NCBI GenBank assembly: GCA_013076295.1
Contig: RQOL01000677.1
Coordinates: 1-64,000, forward strand
DNA length: 64,000 nucleotides
Direction of reading: 5' to 3'
Source of the DNA: Sanderia malayensis
Taxonomy: Eukaryota > Cnidaria > Scyphozoa > Semaeostomeae > Pelagiidae
Positions 32,901-39,088 of the stretch are shown here, one piece after another (within the stretch, counting starts at the first letter, position 1; each line of letters opens with the position of its first letter). The notes under the pieces are model-generated. The model made no database searches. It saw only the letters and a program-made list of their open reading frames with translations, and was not told where the DNA came from. A program made the translations under genes and the position numbers.

Positions 32901-33761
32901 GCATTTTTCAATGGCTGCCCTGTCCTATAACATTTTTTGCATTGAGAACACTGCAAAATATGTAGGAAGAATGTTAATTTTACATATAGACATATTCATA
33001 GCACATTTAAAATCATTAAGGGGGGTAACAAATGTTGATGATTTTTGCTATTTAGTTAAAGATATAGCCAGTGGCGTAATGGAAGAGTTTTCAAGACAAA
33101 CATTAGTAAGTTGAGAATTTTCAAACAGAGCTATTTTAACTATAATGAATTATACTGTTCTCACGAAATATTTCAAATGAGCAGTGATATTTTTCCATTT
33201 GTATCTGGAACAAATCTGGGTTTCCGTGTTGTTTAAACCAACGTGACCACCTATGGCGCTATCGTAAAATTGTGTAAAGATTTCTTGAGCCTCTTCAAAT
33301 GAGCATACAGCTTTCAGCTTCTGGTCATGACTTCGCGAACGGGGATTTTTCGACCCGCAAAAATATAATGTCATGTCTAGAAAATATTGACAATGCCCAT
33401 AATGTAGTAATTTTGTTGCATCATCACAAAAATGCCTACTAAGTAAAGCGTGCGAGGGCATAATATACTTACTTTCCAGTTGATATTTGTTTGCGTAGCG
33501 ACGAAGGGAGCGTCTTTCAGCTGTTCCATAACCTTCAGGGTACAAATCAGCCCCTTGCTTTCCTGAATTCTTTGCTTGGTGATATTCAAAGATCTCTTTC
33601 ATCCGTTCAAAGTCTTCCATGATTTCCTTCGTTGACAATTCGTCGTTCTTTCTGCTATCACTTTCATTCTTTACCACAGGACTAGTATACTCTTCACTGG
33701 CACTTGTCATTTGGATTTGTTCATCATTCATAACGTTTACTTTTGGCTGTTCTACATCCAT
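2505..33761 (-). CDS. Ginger transposase gene (integrase + GPY/F + Ulp1-like protease + Cys-rich C-terminus), multi-exon, interrupted
   Basis: Exons inferred from GT-AG junctions and reading phase: 33473-33761, 33165-33376, 32876-32950, 32541-32774, 32287-32393, 31978-~32196, 30940-31827, 30736-30854, 30595-30645, 30418-30495, 30242-30310, 29670-29757, 29394-29543, then ~2957-2505. The integrase half resembles KRBA2/Ginger proteins. Catalytic residues sit in GVDLMG, VLTDQGREF and TNGLDERTN, with 35 residues between the last two. GPY/F (TWTGPYEI) follows on another frame after a 1-base loss. The second half fits an Ulp1/C48 protease. The 25.9-kb array occupies the intron between 29394 and the last exon. 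Breaks: a T lost in 31704-31709, phase problems at exons 6 and 12, a frame jump near 29500, and TGA at 2787-2789. It is probably inactive as written. Confidence 0.75.
2958..3417. other. Ginger intron remnant left of the nested array
   Basis: No supported gene. A minus-strand frame at 3156-3383 is open but lacks recognisable motifs. The stretch ends at the TA (3418-3419) that borders the Rep/Tc1 array. The matching right part of the same intron begins at 29358. Confidence 0.5.
3420..3662. repeat. Module R, copy 1 (left array end)
   Basis: The 243-bp module begins CAATCCTTCACA and ends TGTGGACGATTG. The reverse complement of the end, CAATCGTCCACA, matches the start with interruptions out to GAGACT, about 27 bp. 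Inside is the perfect palindrome GCAAACGTTTGC and a G-rich run (GGGGGAGGGG). It is bordered on the left by TA at 3418-3419. Confidence 0.88.
3663..4225. promoter_or_regulatory. Rep leader region of unit 1
   Basis: This non-coding stretch lies between module R and the Rep gene and is conserved in all six units. It holds a direct repeat of GGGGTAA(A)TGAGAAA about 50 bp apart, and, on the minus strand, a splice-donor-like GGTAAGT near 4048. A TATA-like sequence lies near its right end. No gene is seen in it. Confidence 0.55.
4138..4145 (+). promoter_or_regulatory. TATA-like box for Rep, unit 1
   Basis: TATAAATA lies 88 bp upstream of the first in-frame ATG (4226) and 160 bp upstream of the likely start (4298). 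It is present at the same place in every unit. Confidence 0.5.
4298..5599 (+). CDS. Rep protein (HUH endonuclease + SF3 helicase), copy 1, C-terminus frameshifted
   Basis: This is a rolling-circle replication initiator of CRESS-DNA type. Motif I is YLVTYSQAD, the HUH motif is HYHCCLKL and the tyrosine motif is YRYVCK; together they nick and join origin DNA. A Lys/Arg-Ser linker follows (SRKRRS). The C-terminal half is an SF3 helicase: Walker A-like GRSNCAK (Ala where Gly is usual), Walker B-like VILLQDF and motif C-like DVPIFATG. I prefer the ATG at 4298 because motif I lies close behind it; an in-frame ATG at 4226 would add 24 residues. Family length here is about 446 residues. An extra C at 5540-5541 and an extra T in 5569-5574 replace the last ~35 residues; the undisturbed stop would be at 5638-5640. 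No capsid gene accompanies it, so this looks like a transposon gene rather than a virus. Confidence 0.88.
   Translation: MSESDLQTSRSGKRQYLVTYSQADYHKFATRESFGMMLEKEFNSGNSKVKVSHWACCKEMHEAGGFHYHCCLKLTGVKKWLSVKRDITKNHNIVVNFSDSHSHYIYAYRYVCKSDTEVAHSPGHPDLSEVGSPRTKASTAALREGSRKRRSASPNSQKCTSSKIKRRLSNLEVCDYVVENNIHNLQELFAKADSRKQEGECDLAIFLFSRAQKTLDELISKSWLLKTASSGLALRQVSGIDKVGDAAKNGCFHECHGSWMECALEVLTLNGIDPAVFAKYIRDLLVLGRGKFRNLMIYGRSNCAKAFMLKPLRNIFGEGLFDNPANDKYAWVGADKAEVILLQDFRFSKEVITWKDLLLLLEGETVKLPAPKNHFTSDVVIQSDVPIFATGKSPIVYRGPFNAQDERETDMMNSPVEVGAFQACFLRRKIRKE
5724..5958. other. Iteron-packed palindrome, candidate replication origin, unit 1
   Basis: Two arms of about 95 bp are inverted copies separated by a ~45-bp A/T-rich loop. 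Each arm carries six GTTACC motifs, many preceded by ACGT or ACGA and spaced 10-12 bp, near one helical turn. An 8-bp palindrome CTATATAG sits in each arm. Repeated short motifs next to a foldable arm are typical of Rep-binding origins, and Rep is encoded directly beside it. It lies between the convergent 3' ends of Rep and the transposase, so it may also act in 3' end formation. The origin role is inference. Confidence 0.75.
5962..5967 (+). terminator. Poly(A) signal AATAAA downstream of Rep, unit 1
   Basis: AATAAA follows the right arm of the palindrome by a few bases on the Rep strand. It is the first such signal after the Rep stop and is conserved in the other units. Confidence 0.45.
6010..7117 (-). 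pseudogene. Tc1-type transposase, copy 1 (several frameshifts)
   Basis: Same gene as the intact copy at 27411-28520. The initiator ATG is at 7115-7117 and the stop at 6010-6012. As written it has an extra base near 6066, an extra C near 6316, missing bases near 6341, 6380 and 6468, and changes near 6800 and 6893. Recognisable pieces are the catalytic segment with SPDLNPIEN (6059-6322) and the segment from the second helix-turn-helix to the first catalytic Asp (6468-6779). Confidence 0.9.
7118..7713. other. Non-coding tail of unit 1, between transposase start and the next module R
   Basis: About 600 bp conserved in all units. On the plus strand a consensus splice donor (TTGGTAAGTAA) occurs near 7340 after a short open frame. 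Near the right end is the hairpin with TAGTATTAC. It should hold the transposase promoter on the minus strand, but I see no convincing TATA box. Confidence 0.5.
7612..7654 (-). other. Hairpin holding the nonanucleotide TAGTATTAC
   Basis: Inverted TTAGTCA/TGACTAA arms enclose a 29-nt loop. Its minus strand contains TAGTATTAC, one of the nonanucleotides nicked by Rep proteins of CRESS-DNA viruses. Equivalents are at 11887-11929, 16156-16198, 20440-20482, 24722-24763 (one base lost from the nonamer) and 29013-29055. The loop is longer than in typical viral origins, and a single 9-mer can occur by chance. Confidence 0.4.
7714..7955. repeat. Module R, copy 2
   Basis: Internal copy separating units 1 and 2. 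One A is missing at its start (CATCC instead of CAATCC). It is preceded by GGA and followed by TCTG, not TA. Confidence 0.88.
8592..9929 (+). pseudogene. Rep, copy 2 (three 1-base deletions)
   Basis: Differs from copy 1 by single-base losses near 8701 (before the HUH motif), in the A-run at 8822-8825, and near 9318 (linker to helicase). The three losses sum to one codon. The helicase part and correct C-terminus (CGACFAKL) read openly from 9366 to 9929. Confidence 0.88.
10013..10246. other. Iteron-packed palindrome, unit 2
   Basis: Same inverted arms with GTTACC iterons as in unit 1, one base shorter (GGCTTACACC in the left arm). Confidence 0.75.
10298..11401 (-). pseudogene. Tc1-type transposase, copy 2 (frameshifts)
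   Basis: ATG at 11399-11401, stop at 10298-10300. Single-base losses are visible near 10385, 10453, 10491, 10719, 11200 and 11327, mostly in short G, A or T runs. The DDE segments remain recognisable in pieces at 10415-10699 and 10696-11145. Confidence 0.9.
11989..12230. repeat. Module R, copy 3
   Basis: Internal copy between units 2 and 3, beginning CAATCC and ending GATTG. Confidence 0.88.
12864..14201 (+). pseudogene. Rep, copy 3 (two small deletions)
   Basis: The endonuclease half is open with all three HUH-family motifs. One T is lost from the run at 13477-13482 and two bases (CG) near 13575, shifting frame for about 30 codons. The helicase half is open from 13587 to the normal stop. 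Another 1-base loss upstream, near 12828, removes the in-frame link to the upstream ATG. Confidence 0.88.
14285..14519. other. Iteron-packed palindrome, unit 3
   Basis: Inverted arms and GTTACC iterons as in unit 1. GGCTTCACACC in the left arm makes it slightly closer to the right arm (AAGCC side). Confidence 0.75.
14571..15675 (-). pseudogene. Tc1-type transposase, copy 3 (C-terminal half frameshifted)
   Basis: The N-terminal 240 or so residues are open from 15675, covering both helix-turn-helix regions and the first catalytic Asp. One G is lost at TTTTGCCATTC near 14961. Further losses occur near 14656, 14671 and 14723. Confidence 0.9.
16258..16498. repeat. Module R, copy 4
   Basis: Internal copy between units 3 and 4; the G-run is one base shorter than in copy 1. 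Confidence 0.88.
17132..18471 (+). pseudogene. Rep, copy 4 (a single 1-base deletion)
   Basis: The cleanest Rep copy. It is open from 17132 through the HUH motifs and linker to 18019, then one G is missing from the run at 17992-17994. The rest of the helicase and the normal C-terminus continue in another frame to 18471. One substitution replaces Asn by Ile near the tyrosine motif (HIIVVN). If the missing G is a consensus error, this copy would be intact. Confidence 0.9.
18554..18788. other. Iteron-packed palindrome, unit 4
   Basis: Same structure. One iteron is altered (GAGTTACATACG) and a small insertion (ACCACATT) follows, so left-arm pairing is locally weakened. Confidence 0.75.
18840..19947 (-). 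pseudogene. Tc1-type transposase, copy 4 (two 1-base deletions)
   Basis: Open from 19947 to 19171. One G is lost near 19233 (TTTTGCCATTC) and one base near 19037 in the A-run before the SPDLNPIEN segment. The same G loss is seen in copy 3, which may mean shared ancestry of those two units. Confidence 0.9.
20542..20783. repeat. Module R, copy 5
   Basis: Internal copy between units 4 and 5, beginning CAATCC and ending GATTG. Confidence 0.88.
21416..22754 (+). pseudogene. Rep, copy 5 (two 1-base deletions)
   Basis: The endonuclease half is open. One base is lost near 22145 (AAGGTGGAGATG, also seen in copy 2) and one near 22323, inside the Walker A-coding stretch. The remainder is open to the normal stop. 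Confidence 0.88.
22838..23071. other. Iteron-packed palindrome, unit 5
   Basis: Same arms and iterons as the other units; one base shorter at GGCTTACACC. Confidence 0.75.
23123..24232 (-). pseudogene. Tc1-type transposase, copy 5 (compensating frameshifts)
   Basis: Total length equals the intact copy. A missing C near 23846 and an extra T near 24036 throw about 60 codons, the second helix-turn-helix region, out of frame. The catalytic part from 23833 down to the stop is open and normal. Confidence 0.9.
24822..25067. repeat. Module R, copy 6
   Basis: Internal copy between units 5 and 6, with a small insertion (TTGTTGGGGG) near 25018. Confidence 0.88.
25703..27041 (+). pseudogene. Rep, copy 6 (most damaged)
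   Basis: Carries a base loss near 25898 (at the HUH motif) and another near 25975, a substitution giving an in-frame TGA near 26175, an extra base near 26183, and losses near 26340 and 26993. It also has several substitutions not in other copies (for example Glu-Thr in place of Glu-Ala before the HUH motif). It is the most diverged Rep copy although it lies beside the only intact transposase. Confidence 0.88.
27125..27359. other. Iteron-packed palindrome, unit 6
   Basis: Full-length arms with six GTTACC iterons each, as in unit 1. Confidence 0.75.
27411..28520 (-). CDS. Tc1/mariner transposase (DD34E), intact, copy 6
   Basis: This 369-residue protein should bind the element ends and cut and join them at TA. 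Order of parts: a first helix-turn-helix (around residues 20-50, TWREISG...ATICRHMK), a GRPPKL linker motif (GRPR-like), a second helix-turn-helix (about 85-115, ending VRRVLRKAG), then the catalytic domain. The first Asp is in FYLDGVGF and the second in FLQDGDP. The Glu in SPDLNPIEN lies after 34 intervening residues, the Tc1 spacing. The start ATG is the only one that includes the whole first helix-turn-helix. It is divergent from the Rep of the next module and convergent with the Rep of its own unit. It is the only copy of six without a frameshift, so it could be the active source in this array. Confidence 0.95.
   Translation of the reverse strand: MKPKCKLNRVPLAVSIHWRYLHQDQNKTWREISGVKKYGKYSKATICRHMKRPIEDTTVDKRKNNKGRPPKLTVRDKRNILRQVEILRRDYGYFTTKRLKVFAGVSPDISDETVRRVLRKAGFKYSHSRKKGVLSRKDLKVRYEFAKKVRRSLTPSVWTDHVAFYLDGVGFTHKVNPHDQSLAPRTMSWRKPSDGLSYNQTAKGSHAGSGGRTANFLVAIAYKRGVVLVEQYEGQLNGQKFADFIREQFPSLFERSCNVKGKLFLQDGDPSQNSRKAQQAMCDVGARKFTIPPRSPDLNPIENLFHNVKSKLREDAFTNRITHETYSQFCERAKQTLLSYSPEIIDKTIASMDKRIDMVKKAKGQRIKY
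29115..29357. repeat. Module R, copy 7 (right array end)
   Basis: Closes the array with the full 243-bp module and stops exactly at GATTG, followed by TA at 29358-29359. The sequence after it (GTTTCACATCC) is unrelated to the unit, so the edge is sharp. Confidence 0.88.
29394..30854 (-). CDS. Ginger exons 8-13: Ulp1/C48-like cysteine protease region
   Basis: Six small exons, 30736-30854, 30595-30645, 30418-30495, 30242-30310, 29670-29757 and 29394-29543. In order they encode IDGIWSGYSAGYIES, LLDAYLLLLSRKYNS, QILVIAACLM, IGAYNTSQSHWNLI, GKIYFLNPLGELEKQ, then LNCVVVC and, in the next frame, FAEQMIVSENAQF. The HW, xLxPLG, xC and FAE series matches the order of Ulp1-type proteases, which cleave ubiquitin-like proteins. 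The expected catalytic Asp is Asn (FLNPLG) and the DCGV box reads NCVV, so activity is doubtful. The exon 12 phase is off by one and exon 13 has a frame jump near 29500. I recall Ulp1-like domains being reported in some Ginger proteins. Confidence 0.6.
29890..30234. mobile_element. 345-bp MITE with perfect inverted ends, flanked by TA
   Basis: The ends CTCTTAGGTGCCTAATTGCCG and its complement are exact over about 21 bp. TA borders both sides (29888-29889, 30235-30236). The interior has G-runs (AATTAGCGGGGGGG) repeated at both edges and a ~53-bp direct duplication near the left end. No coding capacity. It sits in a Ginger intron, starting inside the GTAAGTA of the exon 11 donor. The TA target suggests mobilisation by a Tc1/mariner- or PIF-like transposase, not identified here. 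Confidence 0.85.
30940..31827 (-). CDS. Ginger exon 7: GPY/F module and acidic/serine-rich linker
   Basis: A long exon. It begins VAIQLLAEETIVKF and continues through a basic region. After the homopolymer at 31704-31709 (one T short) it reads GDKLGKTWTGPYEI in the adjacent frame, the GPY/F motif of Gypsy and Ginger integrases. ISHLKPW follows, then about 170 acidic, Ser-rich residues that look disordered. With the missing base restored in count only, the exon length fits the phase of exon 8, which supports a simple deletion. Confidence 0.75.
31978..32196 (-). CDS. Ginger exon 6: integrase C-terminal part
   Basis: Encodes a helix-rich stretch with HWDEYIDPILFSIRTTKSA and TPFQLLYGREA, the familiar end of Gypsy-type integrase cores. 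The donor at the left edge is GTAAGT. The acceptor is uncertain: TTACAG at about 32197 gives the best protein but misses the phase of exon 5 by one base. An alternative at 32243 hits a stop. Confidence 0.65.
32287..32774 (-). CDS. Ginger exons 4-5: integrase catalytic core (D,D35E)
   Basis: Exon 4 (32541-32774) encodes WQMLGVDLMGAYP, DYFTKWVEAFP and VLTDQGREFVNE, with the first two catalytic Asp. Exon 5 (32287-32393) encodes the stretch before and including AAYHPQTNGLDERTNKN, with the catalytic Glu. The intron between them uses GTATTT and TTGTAG. This rve-type fold marks the gene as Gypsy-integrase-related, used by Ginger elements as a cut-and-paste transposase. Both exons keep phase. Confidence 0.88.
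32876..32950 (-). CDS. Ginger exon 3: CxxC of the zinc-binding domain
   Basis: A 25-codon exon bounded by TTTTGCAG and GTGAAT. It encodes CSQCKKCYRTGQ, which supplies the two Cys of the H2C2-type finger begun in exon 2, and continues into the usual Pro/Leu link to the catalytic core. It joins both neighbours in phase. Confidence 0.78.
33165..33761 (-). CDS. Ginger exons 1-2: N-terminus and zinc-binding region
   Basis: ATG at 33759-33761. Exon 1 (33473-33761) encodes an acidic, Lys-rich leader, then LYPEGYGTAERRSLRR, a stretch I associate with KRBA2-like proteins. Exon 2 (33165-33376) encodes the start of the integrase zinc-binding domain, GGHVGLNNTETQI with KWKN. The usual first His of that domain appears to be Tyr (FYDSAIGGH). 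The 96-bp intron between them (33377-33472) has GTAAGT and CTAG ends. Its length is a multiple of three with no stop, so an intron-retaining product is possible. Confidence 0.78.
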
Positions 33762-35040
33762 TTCTTATCGTTCACCAATGTATGCGATGTAAGCAAGTTG
33801 ACCCGAAAAATAACGAGTTAATTATGGAACAAATGTATTTTGAATCAAATCACACAGAGAACTAACTATGTGTTAAAAATGCAGAGCTTATATACAAACT
33901 GACATTGACGCAATTTAATAGAAGAAGCAAAAAAATTTAAGAAAAACAGGAAATATGAATAAGAAATGAAAGGTTGATATATGCTTTCATGGCTACGAAC
34001 GGAGTTGAAATATACATAAAACATGAGTAATCACATAGACCGAGCTAAGCTGGAAAACAGGTTTCAATGCCCAAAAATAAACAATAACATGTTTACTCAT
34101 TGGAAAAAGGGAAAAGATTATCGTTGAATAGGGTGTGACAAACAAGTATCAGAACACCGGAAGAAAATACATAGAATGATTCACTTTTACAACATTTATT
34201 CAGGTTTCTTTCTTCAATTACATAAGTTTTTAAATAGTTTGGCCCTCTGATTTCTGATAAAGGAATTTTAAATCAACATGCAATCTATAGATGGTACCTT
34301 TTGACAAGCCTTAAAATTGAAATTGATTGATAACAATAACCAGGCAAAGGAAAACTACGCTTATCTGGTGCCTAGGTATAATGATGTATTCATATATTGA
34401 ATGTCATATACAATTATTGATAGCAATGATAGTGAGGATTTACATCCGTGAAATATAATCACATCAAATGGTTTATGAGATGAGAAAGTAGCTCATCAAA
34501 AAGTTGAGTGCTGGATTTTTTATACTTAAGAAAATTAAATCAGCTTCATCTTGTGAAGGTGGCGTATTTATGTTGATAAAGAAAGGCTGCAATAATTTAT
34601 TAGCTAACAGGTCGGGCTTTGCATCTATTCCTAATTTGGCAAACTTTTTGTGAAGTTGCTATAAGACACGAGGGGCTTTATAGTACACGGCCTATAAACA
34701 ATGCAGATCAAATTTTTGCTAAGAAATTCCTGAGTACTAAAATTGTCGGATTTTAAGAAAGTTTGAGTTCTGGGGTCATTTGAAACTTTCTCATTACAAA
34801 ACGGCCTTTCATACAAAATGAAAATTTTGAAATTCTTTGCACCAACTCGACAGTAATTTTTATCCTCCTTACCTATAAAAATTCTTATGTTACTTTTATC
34901 ATTATCATTATCATTATATTTTGGTCTTAATTATGTTATGATGATAATGATTGCGTCTTGATGTGAATGAAACGCTTATGTGTTTCATTCACCTAAATTT
35001 CAACACATACTCGTGACTGAAACGCATTACGTTTCATAGG
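33762..35040. other. Ginger 5' flank and right subterminal region
   Basis: No gene is supported. The stretch holds a TTATCA microsatellite near 34898-34920. Close to the right end are short inverted repeats: GAATGAAAC...GTTTCATTC (about 34965-34991) and GAAACG...CGTTTC (about 35018-35036). The 104-bp repeats seen at the left end are not amplified here. Confidence 0.6.
33887..33894 (-). promoter_or_regulatory. Possible TATA box of the Ginger gene
   Basis: TATATAAG on the minus strand about 126 bp upstream of the ATG at 33761. It is the best such site in this A/T-rich upstream region. Confidence 0.35.
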
Positions 35041-35077
35041 GGACACTTCCGCACAAGGTACGCAAACGCATACTACA
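35041..35077 (-). repeat. Ginger right terminal inverted repeat
   Basis: Begins GGACACTTCCGCACAAGGTA and ends CGCATACTACA; the reverse complement pairs with 1430-1467. Confidence 0.92.
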
Positions 35078-35081
35078 CCTG
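35078..35081. repeat. Target-site duplication CCTG, right copy of Ginger
   Basis: Second copy of the CCTG found at 1426-1429. It continues directly into satellite sequence GCTTCTACTACCCCG. Confidence 0.9.
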
Positions 35082-38000
35082 CTTCTACTACCCCGTCTCA
35101 TTCCCCAAAACATTAAAATTTCAAAAAACAAGTTTCATATTCAATTTCAGTACACCGAAAATGCACTTTCCACAATATTTGATGCAAGTTGAACGAGCTT
35201 GAAAAATTGCATATTGCCCCTTTTAGCACGCTTTATGCCCTCAAAAGATTAAAATTTCAAAAACCAGTTTCATATTCTAATTCACCACAGAAAACCTGTA
35301 CTTTCCACAAAATTTGATGCAAATTCAACGAATTTCAAAAAATGCGTATTGCCCTTTTTACCCCGTTTTATGCCCTCAAAACAAGAAAGTTTCAAAAACC
35401 AACTTCATATTCAATTTCACCACACCCAATTTGTACTTTCCACAAATTTTGATGCGGATTGGAGAAGTTTGAAAATTTGCATCAAAAGTGGGAATTCATC
35501 AGAAGTGGGAAGTGGAAAGTCAGGAAAAAGTCGGAAGTCGTCAAAAGTGGGAAGTCATCAAAAGTGGGAAGTCAGCAAAAGATGGAAGGCATCACACCAA
35601 AATTGTACTTTCCACAAATTTTGATACAGATTGAACGGGTTTGAAAATTTGCATATTCCCCCTTCTACACCGTCCTATTCCCCCAAAGCATAAAGAGTTC
35701 AAAAAAGAAGTTTAATCATTAATTTCATAACACCGAAATTGTATTTTCAACGAAATTTGATGCAAAGTGAAAGAGTCTGAAAAATTGGATATTCCCCTTT
35801 TTTGCGCCGTTTTATGCCCTTAAAACATGACAATTTCAAAAACCTGTTTCATGTTCAAATTCAGGACACCAAATCTGTACTTTGCACAAAATTTGATGCA
35901 AATTGAAAGAGTTTGAAAACATGAAATTTTCAAAAACCAGTTTCATGTTCAAACTTAGCACACCAAGATAGCACTTTCCACAAAATTTGATGCAAATTGA
36001 AAGAGTTTGAAAAATTGCATCAAAAGTGGGAAGTCATCAAAATTTGGAAGTGGGAAGTCAGGAAAAATTTGGAAGTCGTCAAAAGTGGGAAGTCATCATA
36101 CCAAAATTGTACTTTCCACAAAATTTGATACAAATTGAACGAGTTTGAAAAATTGCATATTGCCCCCTTTTACAACCTTGTATGCCCTCAAAACATGAAA
36201 ATTTCAAAAACCAGCTTCATGTTCGAATTCAGCACACCAAATTTGTACTTTCCACAAAATTTGATACAAATTAAAGGAGTTTGAAAATTTGCATATTCCC
36301 CCTTCTACACCGTCCTATTCCCCCAAAGCATAAAGTGTTGAAAAAAACAAGTTAAATATTTAATTTCATAACACCAAAATTGTACTTTCCACAAAATTTG
36401 ATACAAAATGAACGAGTTTGAAAAAATGCATCTAAAATGGGAAGCTATCAAATATGGGAAATCATCATAGCAAAATTGTATTTTCCACCAAATTTGATGC
36501 AAATTCAACGAGTTTGAAAAATTGCATAATGCCCTCTTTTACGCCGTTTTATGCCCTCAAAGCATGCAAATTTCAAAAACCAGTGTCATATTCAAATTCA
36601 CCACACCATAGTTGTATTTTCCACAAAATTTGGTGCAAATTAAATGAGATTGAAAACTTGCATTAAAAATTGGAAGTCTTCAAATGTGGGAAGTGGGAAG
36701 AGAGAAACAGTGGGAAGTCATCAAAAGTGGGAAGTCATCAAAAGTCGAATCTGGGAAGTGAAGAAAAAGTGGGAAGTCAGCAAAGGTGGGAAGTCATCAT
36801 ACCAAAATTGTATTTTTGTATTTGTACTGTTTGTACTATATTTACTATCGTTTATTTCGAAATTGAAGGAGATGGAAAATTTGAATATTACTAAAAGTGG
36901 GAAGTCACCAAAAGTAGGAGGTCGTCAAAAGTGGAAAGTGGGATATCAAGAAAATATAGAAAGTTATGAAAAGTGGGAAGTCACCGAAGGTGGAAGATGG
37001 GGAATTACCAAAAATGGGTTTATCTGATTATCGTGACATTCCAACCCCATAGATAAGGCAAGCGGACAACACAGAGTATGAAGAGAATCTCCATAAAGCT
37101 TACATGAACTCTCATATCCACTCTTCCTACAGCTAGTGTCACGGGCGCTAAATTTAAAAGAAGAAAACGAGCTTAAAAGGAATAATTATATAGAGGAAAA
37201 CCGACTTTATCTGAGAAAAACCCACTTTATCTGAAAAAAAAGTGGGAAGTGACCAAAACTCGGAAGTCGTCAAAAGTGGGAAGTGGAAAGTCAAACAAAA
37301 TTGAGAAGTGATCAAAAATGGGAAGTCATCATACCAAATTTGTACTTTCCACAAAATTTGATGGAAAATGAAAGAGTTTGAAAAATGGCATCAAAAGTGG
37401 GAAGTCATCAAAGGTGCGAAGTGGGAAGACAGGAAAAAGTGGGAAGTCACCGAATTTAGGAGGTCGTCAAAAGTGGGAAGTGGAAAGTCAAGTAAAAGTG
37501 GGAAGTGAGCAGACGTGGGAAATCATCATACCAAAATTGTACTTTCCACCAAATTTGATGCAAATTGAACGAGCTTGATAAACTGCACATTGCCCCTTTT
37601 AGGCTATTTTATGCCCTTAATACAAAAAAATTTCAAAAACCAGTTTCATATTCAAATTCAGCACACCATAGTTGTACTTTCCACAAAATGTGATGCAAAT
37701 TGAAGGAATTGGCAAAATTTCATCAAAAGTGGGAAGTGGGAAGTCAGGAAAAAGTGGGAAGTCACCAAACGTGGGAAGTCATCAAAGTGAAAAGTGGGAA
37801 GTCAAGAAACATTGGGAATTCAGCAAAAGTGGGATATCATCATACCATATTTGTACTTTCCACAAAATTTGATGCAAATTCGGAGAGTTTGAAAAATTGC
37901 ATCAAAAGTGAGAAGTCATCAAAAGTGGGAAGTCATCATACCAAATTTGTACTTCACACAAAAATTGATACAAATTGAAAGAATTTGAAAAAGGGCCTCA

Positions 38001-39068
38001 AAAGTGGAAGTCATCAAAAGTGGGAAATGGGAAGTCAGGAAAAAATGGGAACTCATCAAAAGTGGGAGGTCATCATAACAAAATTGTATTTTTGTATTTG
38101 TACTGTTCGTACTATATGTACTATTATATTTTTCCAAATTGAACGAGTTTGAAATATTGCATATTACTAAAAGTGGGAAGTTACCAAAAGTGGGAGGTCG
38201 TCAAAAGTGGGAGGTGGGATATCAAGAAAAAGTGGGAAGTTAGTAAAGGTGGGAAGTCATCATACTAAATTTCTACTTTCCACAAAATTTGATGGAAATT
38301 GAAAGGGTTTGAAAAATGGCATCAAAAGTTGGAAGTCTTCAAAAGTGGGACGTGGGAAGTCAGGAAAAAGTGGGAAGTCGTCAAAAGTGGGAAGTCATCA
38401 TACCAAAATTGTATTTTTGTATTTGTACTGTTTATACTATATGTACTATTACATATTTCCAAATTGAACGAGTTTGAAAACTTGCATATTTCTAAAAGTG
38501 GGAAGTCACCAAAAGTGGGAGGTCGTCAAAAGAGGGAAGTGGGATATCAAGAAAAACTGGCAAGTTACCAAAAGTGGGTTTATCTGATTATCGTGACATT
38601 CGAATCCCACAAATAAGGCAAGCGGACAACACAGAGTATGAAGAGAATCTCTATAAAGGATACACGAATTCTCATATCCACTCTTCCTACAGCTAGTGTC
38701 ACGGGCGTTAAATTTGAAAAAAAGAAAACGAGCTTCAAAGGAATAATTAAATTGAGAAAAACCAACTTTATCTGAGAAAAACCCACTTTATCTGAGAAAA
38801 AGTGGGAAGTCCCCAAAAGGGGGAATTTCCTCAAAAATGGGAAGTGGAATGTGAAGAAAAAATGGGGCGTCAGAAGTTGGAAGTGGGATATCAAGAAAAA
38901 GTGGAAAGTTATGAAAAGTGGGAAGTCACCGAAGGTGGAAAGTGGGAAACTACCAAAAGTGGGTTATCTGATTATCATTCACATTCGAACCCCATAGATA
39001 AGGCAAGCAGACAACACAGAGTATGAAGAGACTTACTGAACAAATTAACCTGTATAAATATTAAAGAT

Positions 39069-39088
39069 TATTATTATTATTATTATTA
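39069..39088. repeat. TTA microsatellite
   Basis: A run of about seven ATT/TTA triplets interrupting a satellite block. It is absent from copy B, which lacks this part. Confidence 0.85.

Larger units (their letters stand above)
1430..35077 (-). mobile_element. Ginger-type DNA transposon, 33.6 kb, carrying nested insertions
   Basis: Both ends are visible. The left end starts TGTAATATGCGTTT and the right end finishes with the complement of TGTAGTATGCGTTT. After a short mismatch the two ends share TACCTT and TGCGGAAGTGTCC. The element is flanked by CCTG on each side (1426-1429 and 35078-35081). The uninterrupted satellite sequence occurs at about 61,553-61,711 with a single CCTG. TGTNR termini, a 4-bp target duplication and a Gypsy-integrase-like transposase are the hallmarks described for Ginger elements. 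Without the nested 25.9-kb array the element would be about 7.7 kb, a reasonable size for the family. No reverse transcriptase or long terminal repeats are present, so it is not an LTR retrotransposon. Confidence 0.9.

Noticed and set aside
32287..33761. Gypsy LTR retrotransposon or endogenous retrovirus
   Set aside because: Only the integrase is related. There is no reverse transcriptase, protease/gag or long terminal repeat, and the ends are short inverted repeats with a 4-bp duplication.
34631..34816. 61-residue minus-strand frame near the Ginger right end
   Set aside because: No motif or splice link, in an A/T-rich non-coding region.
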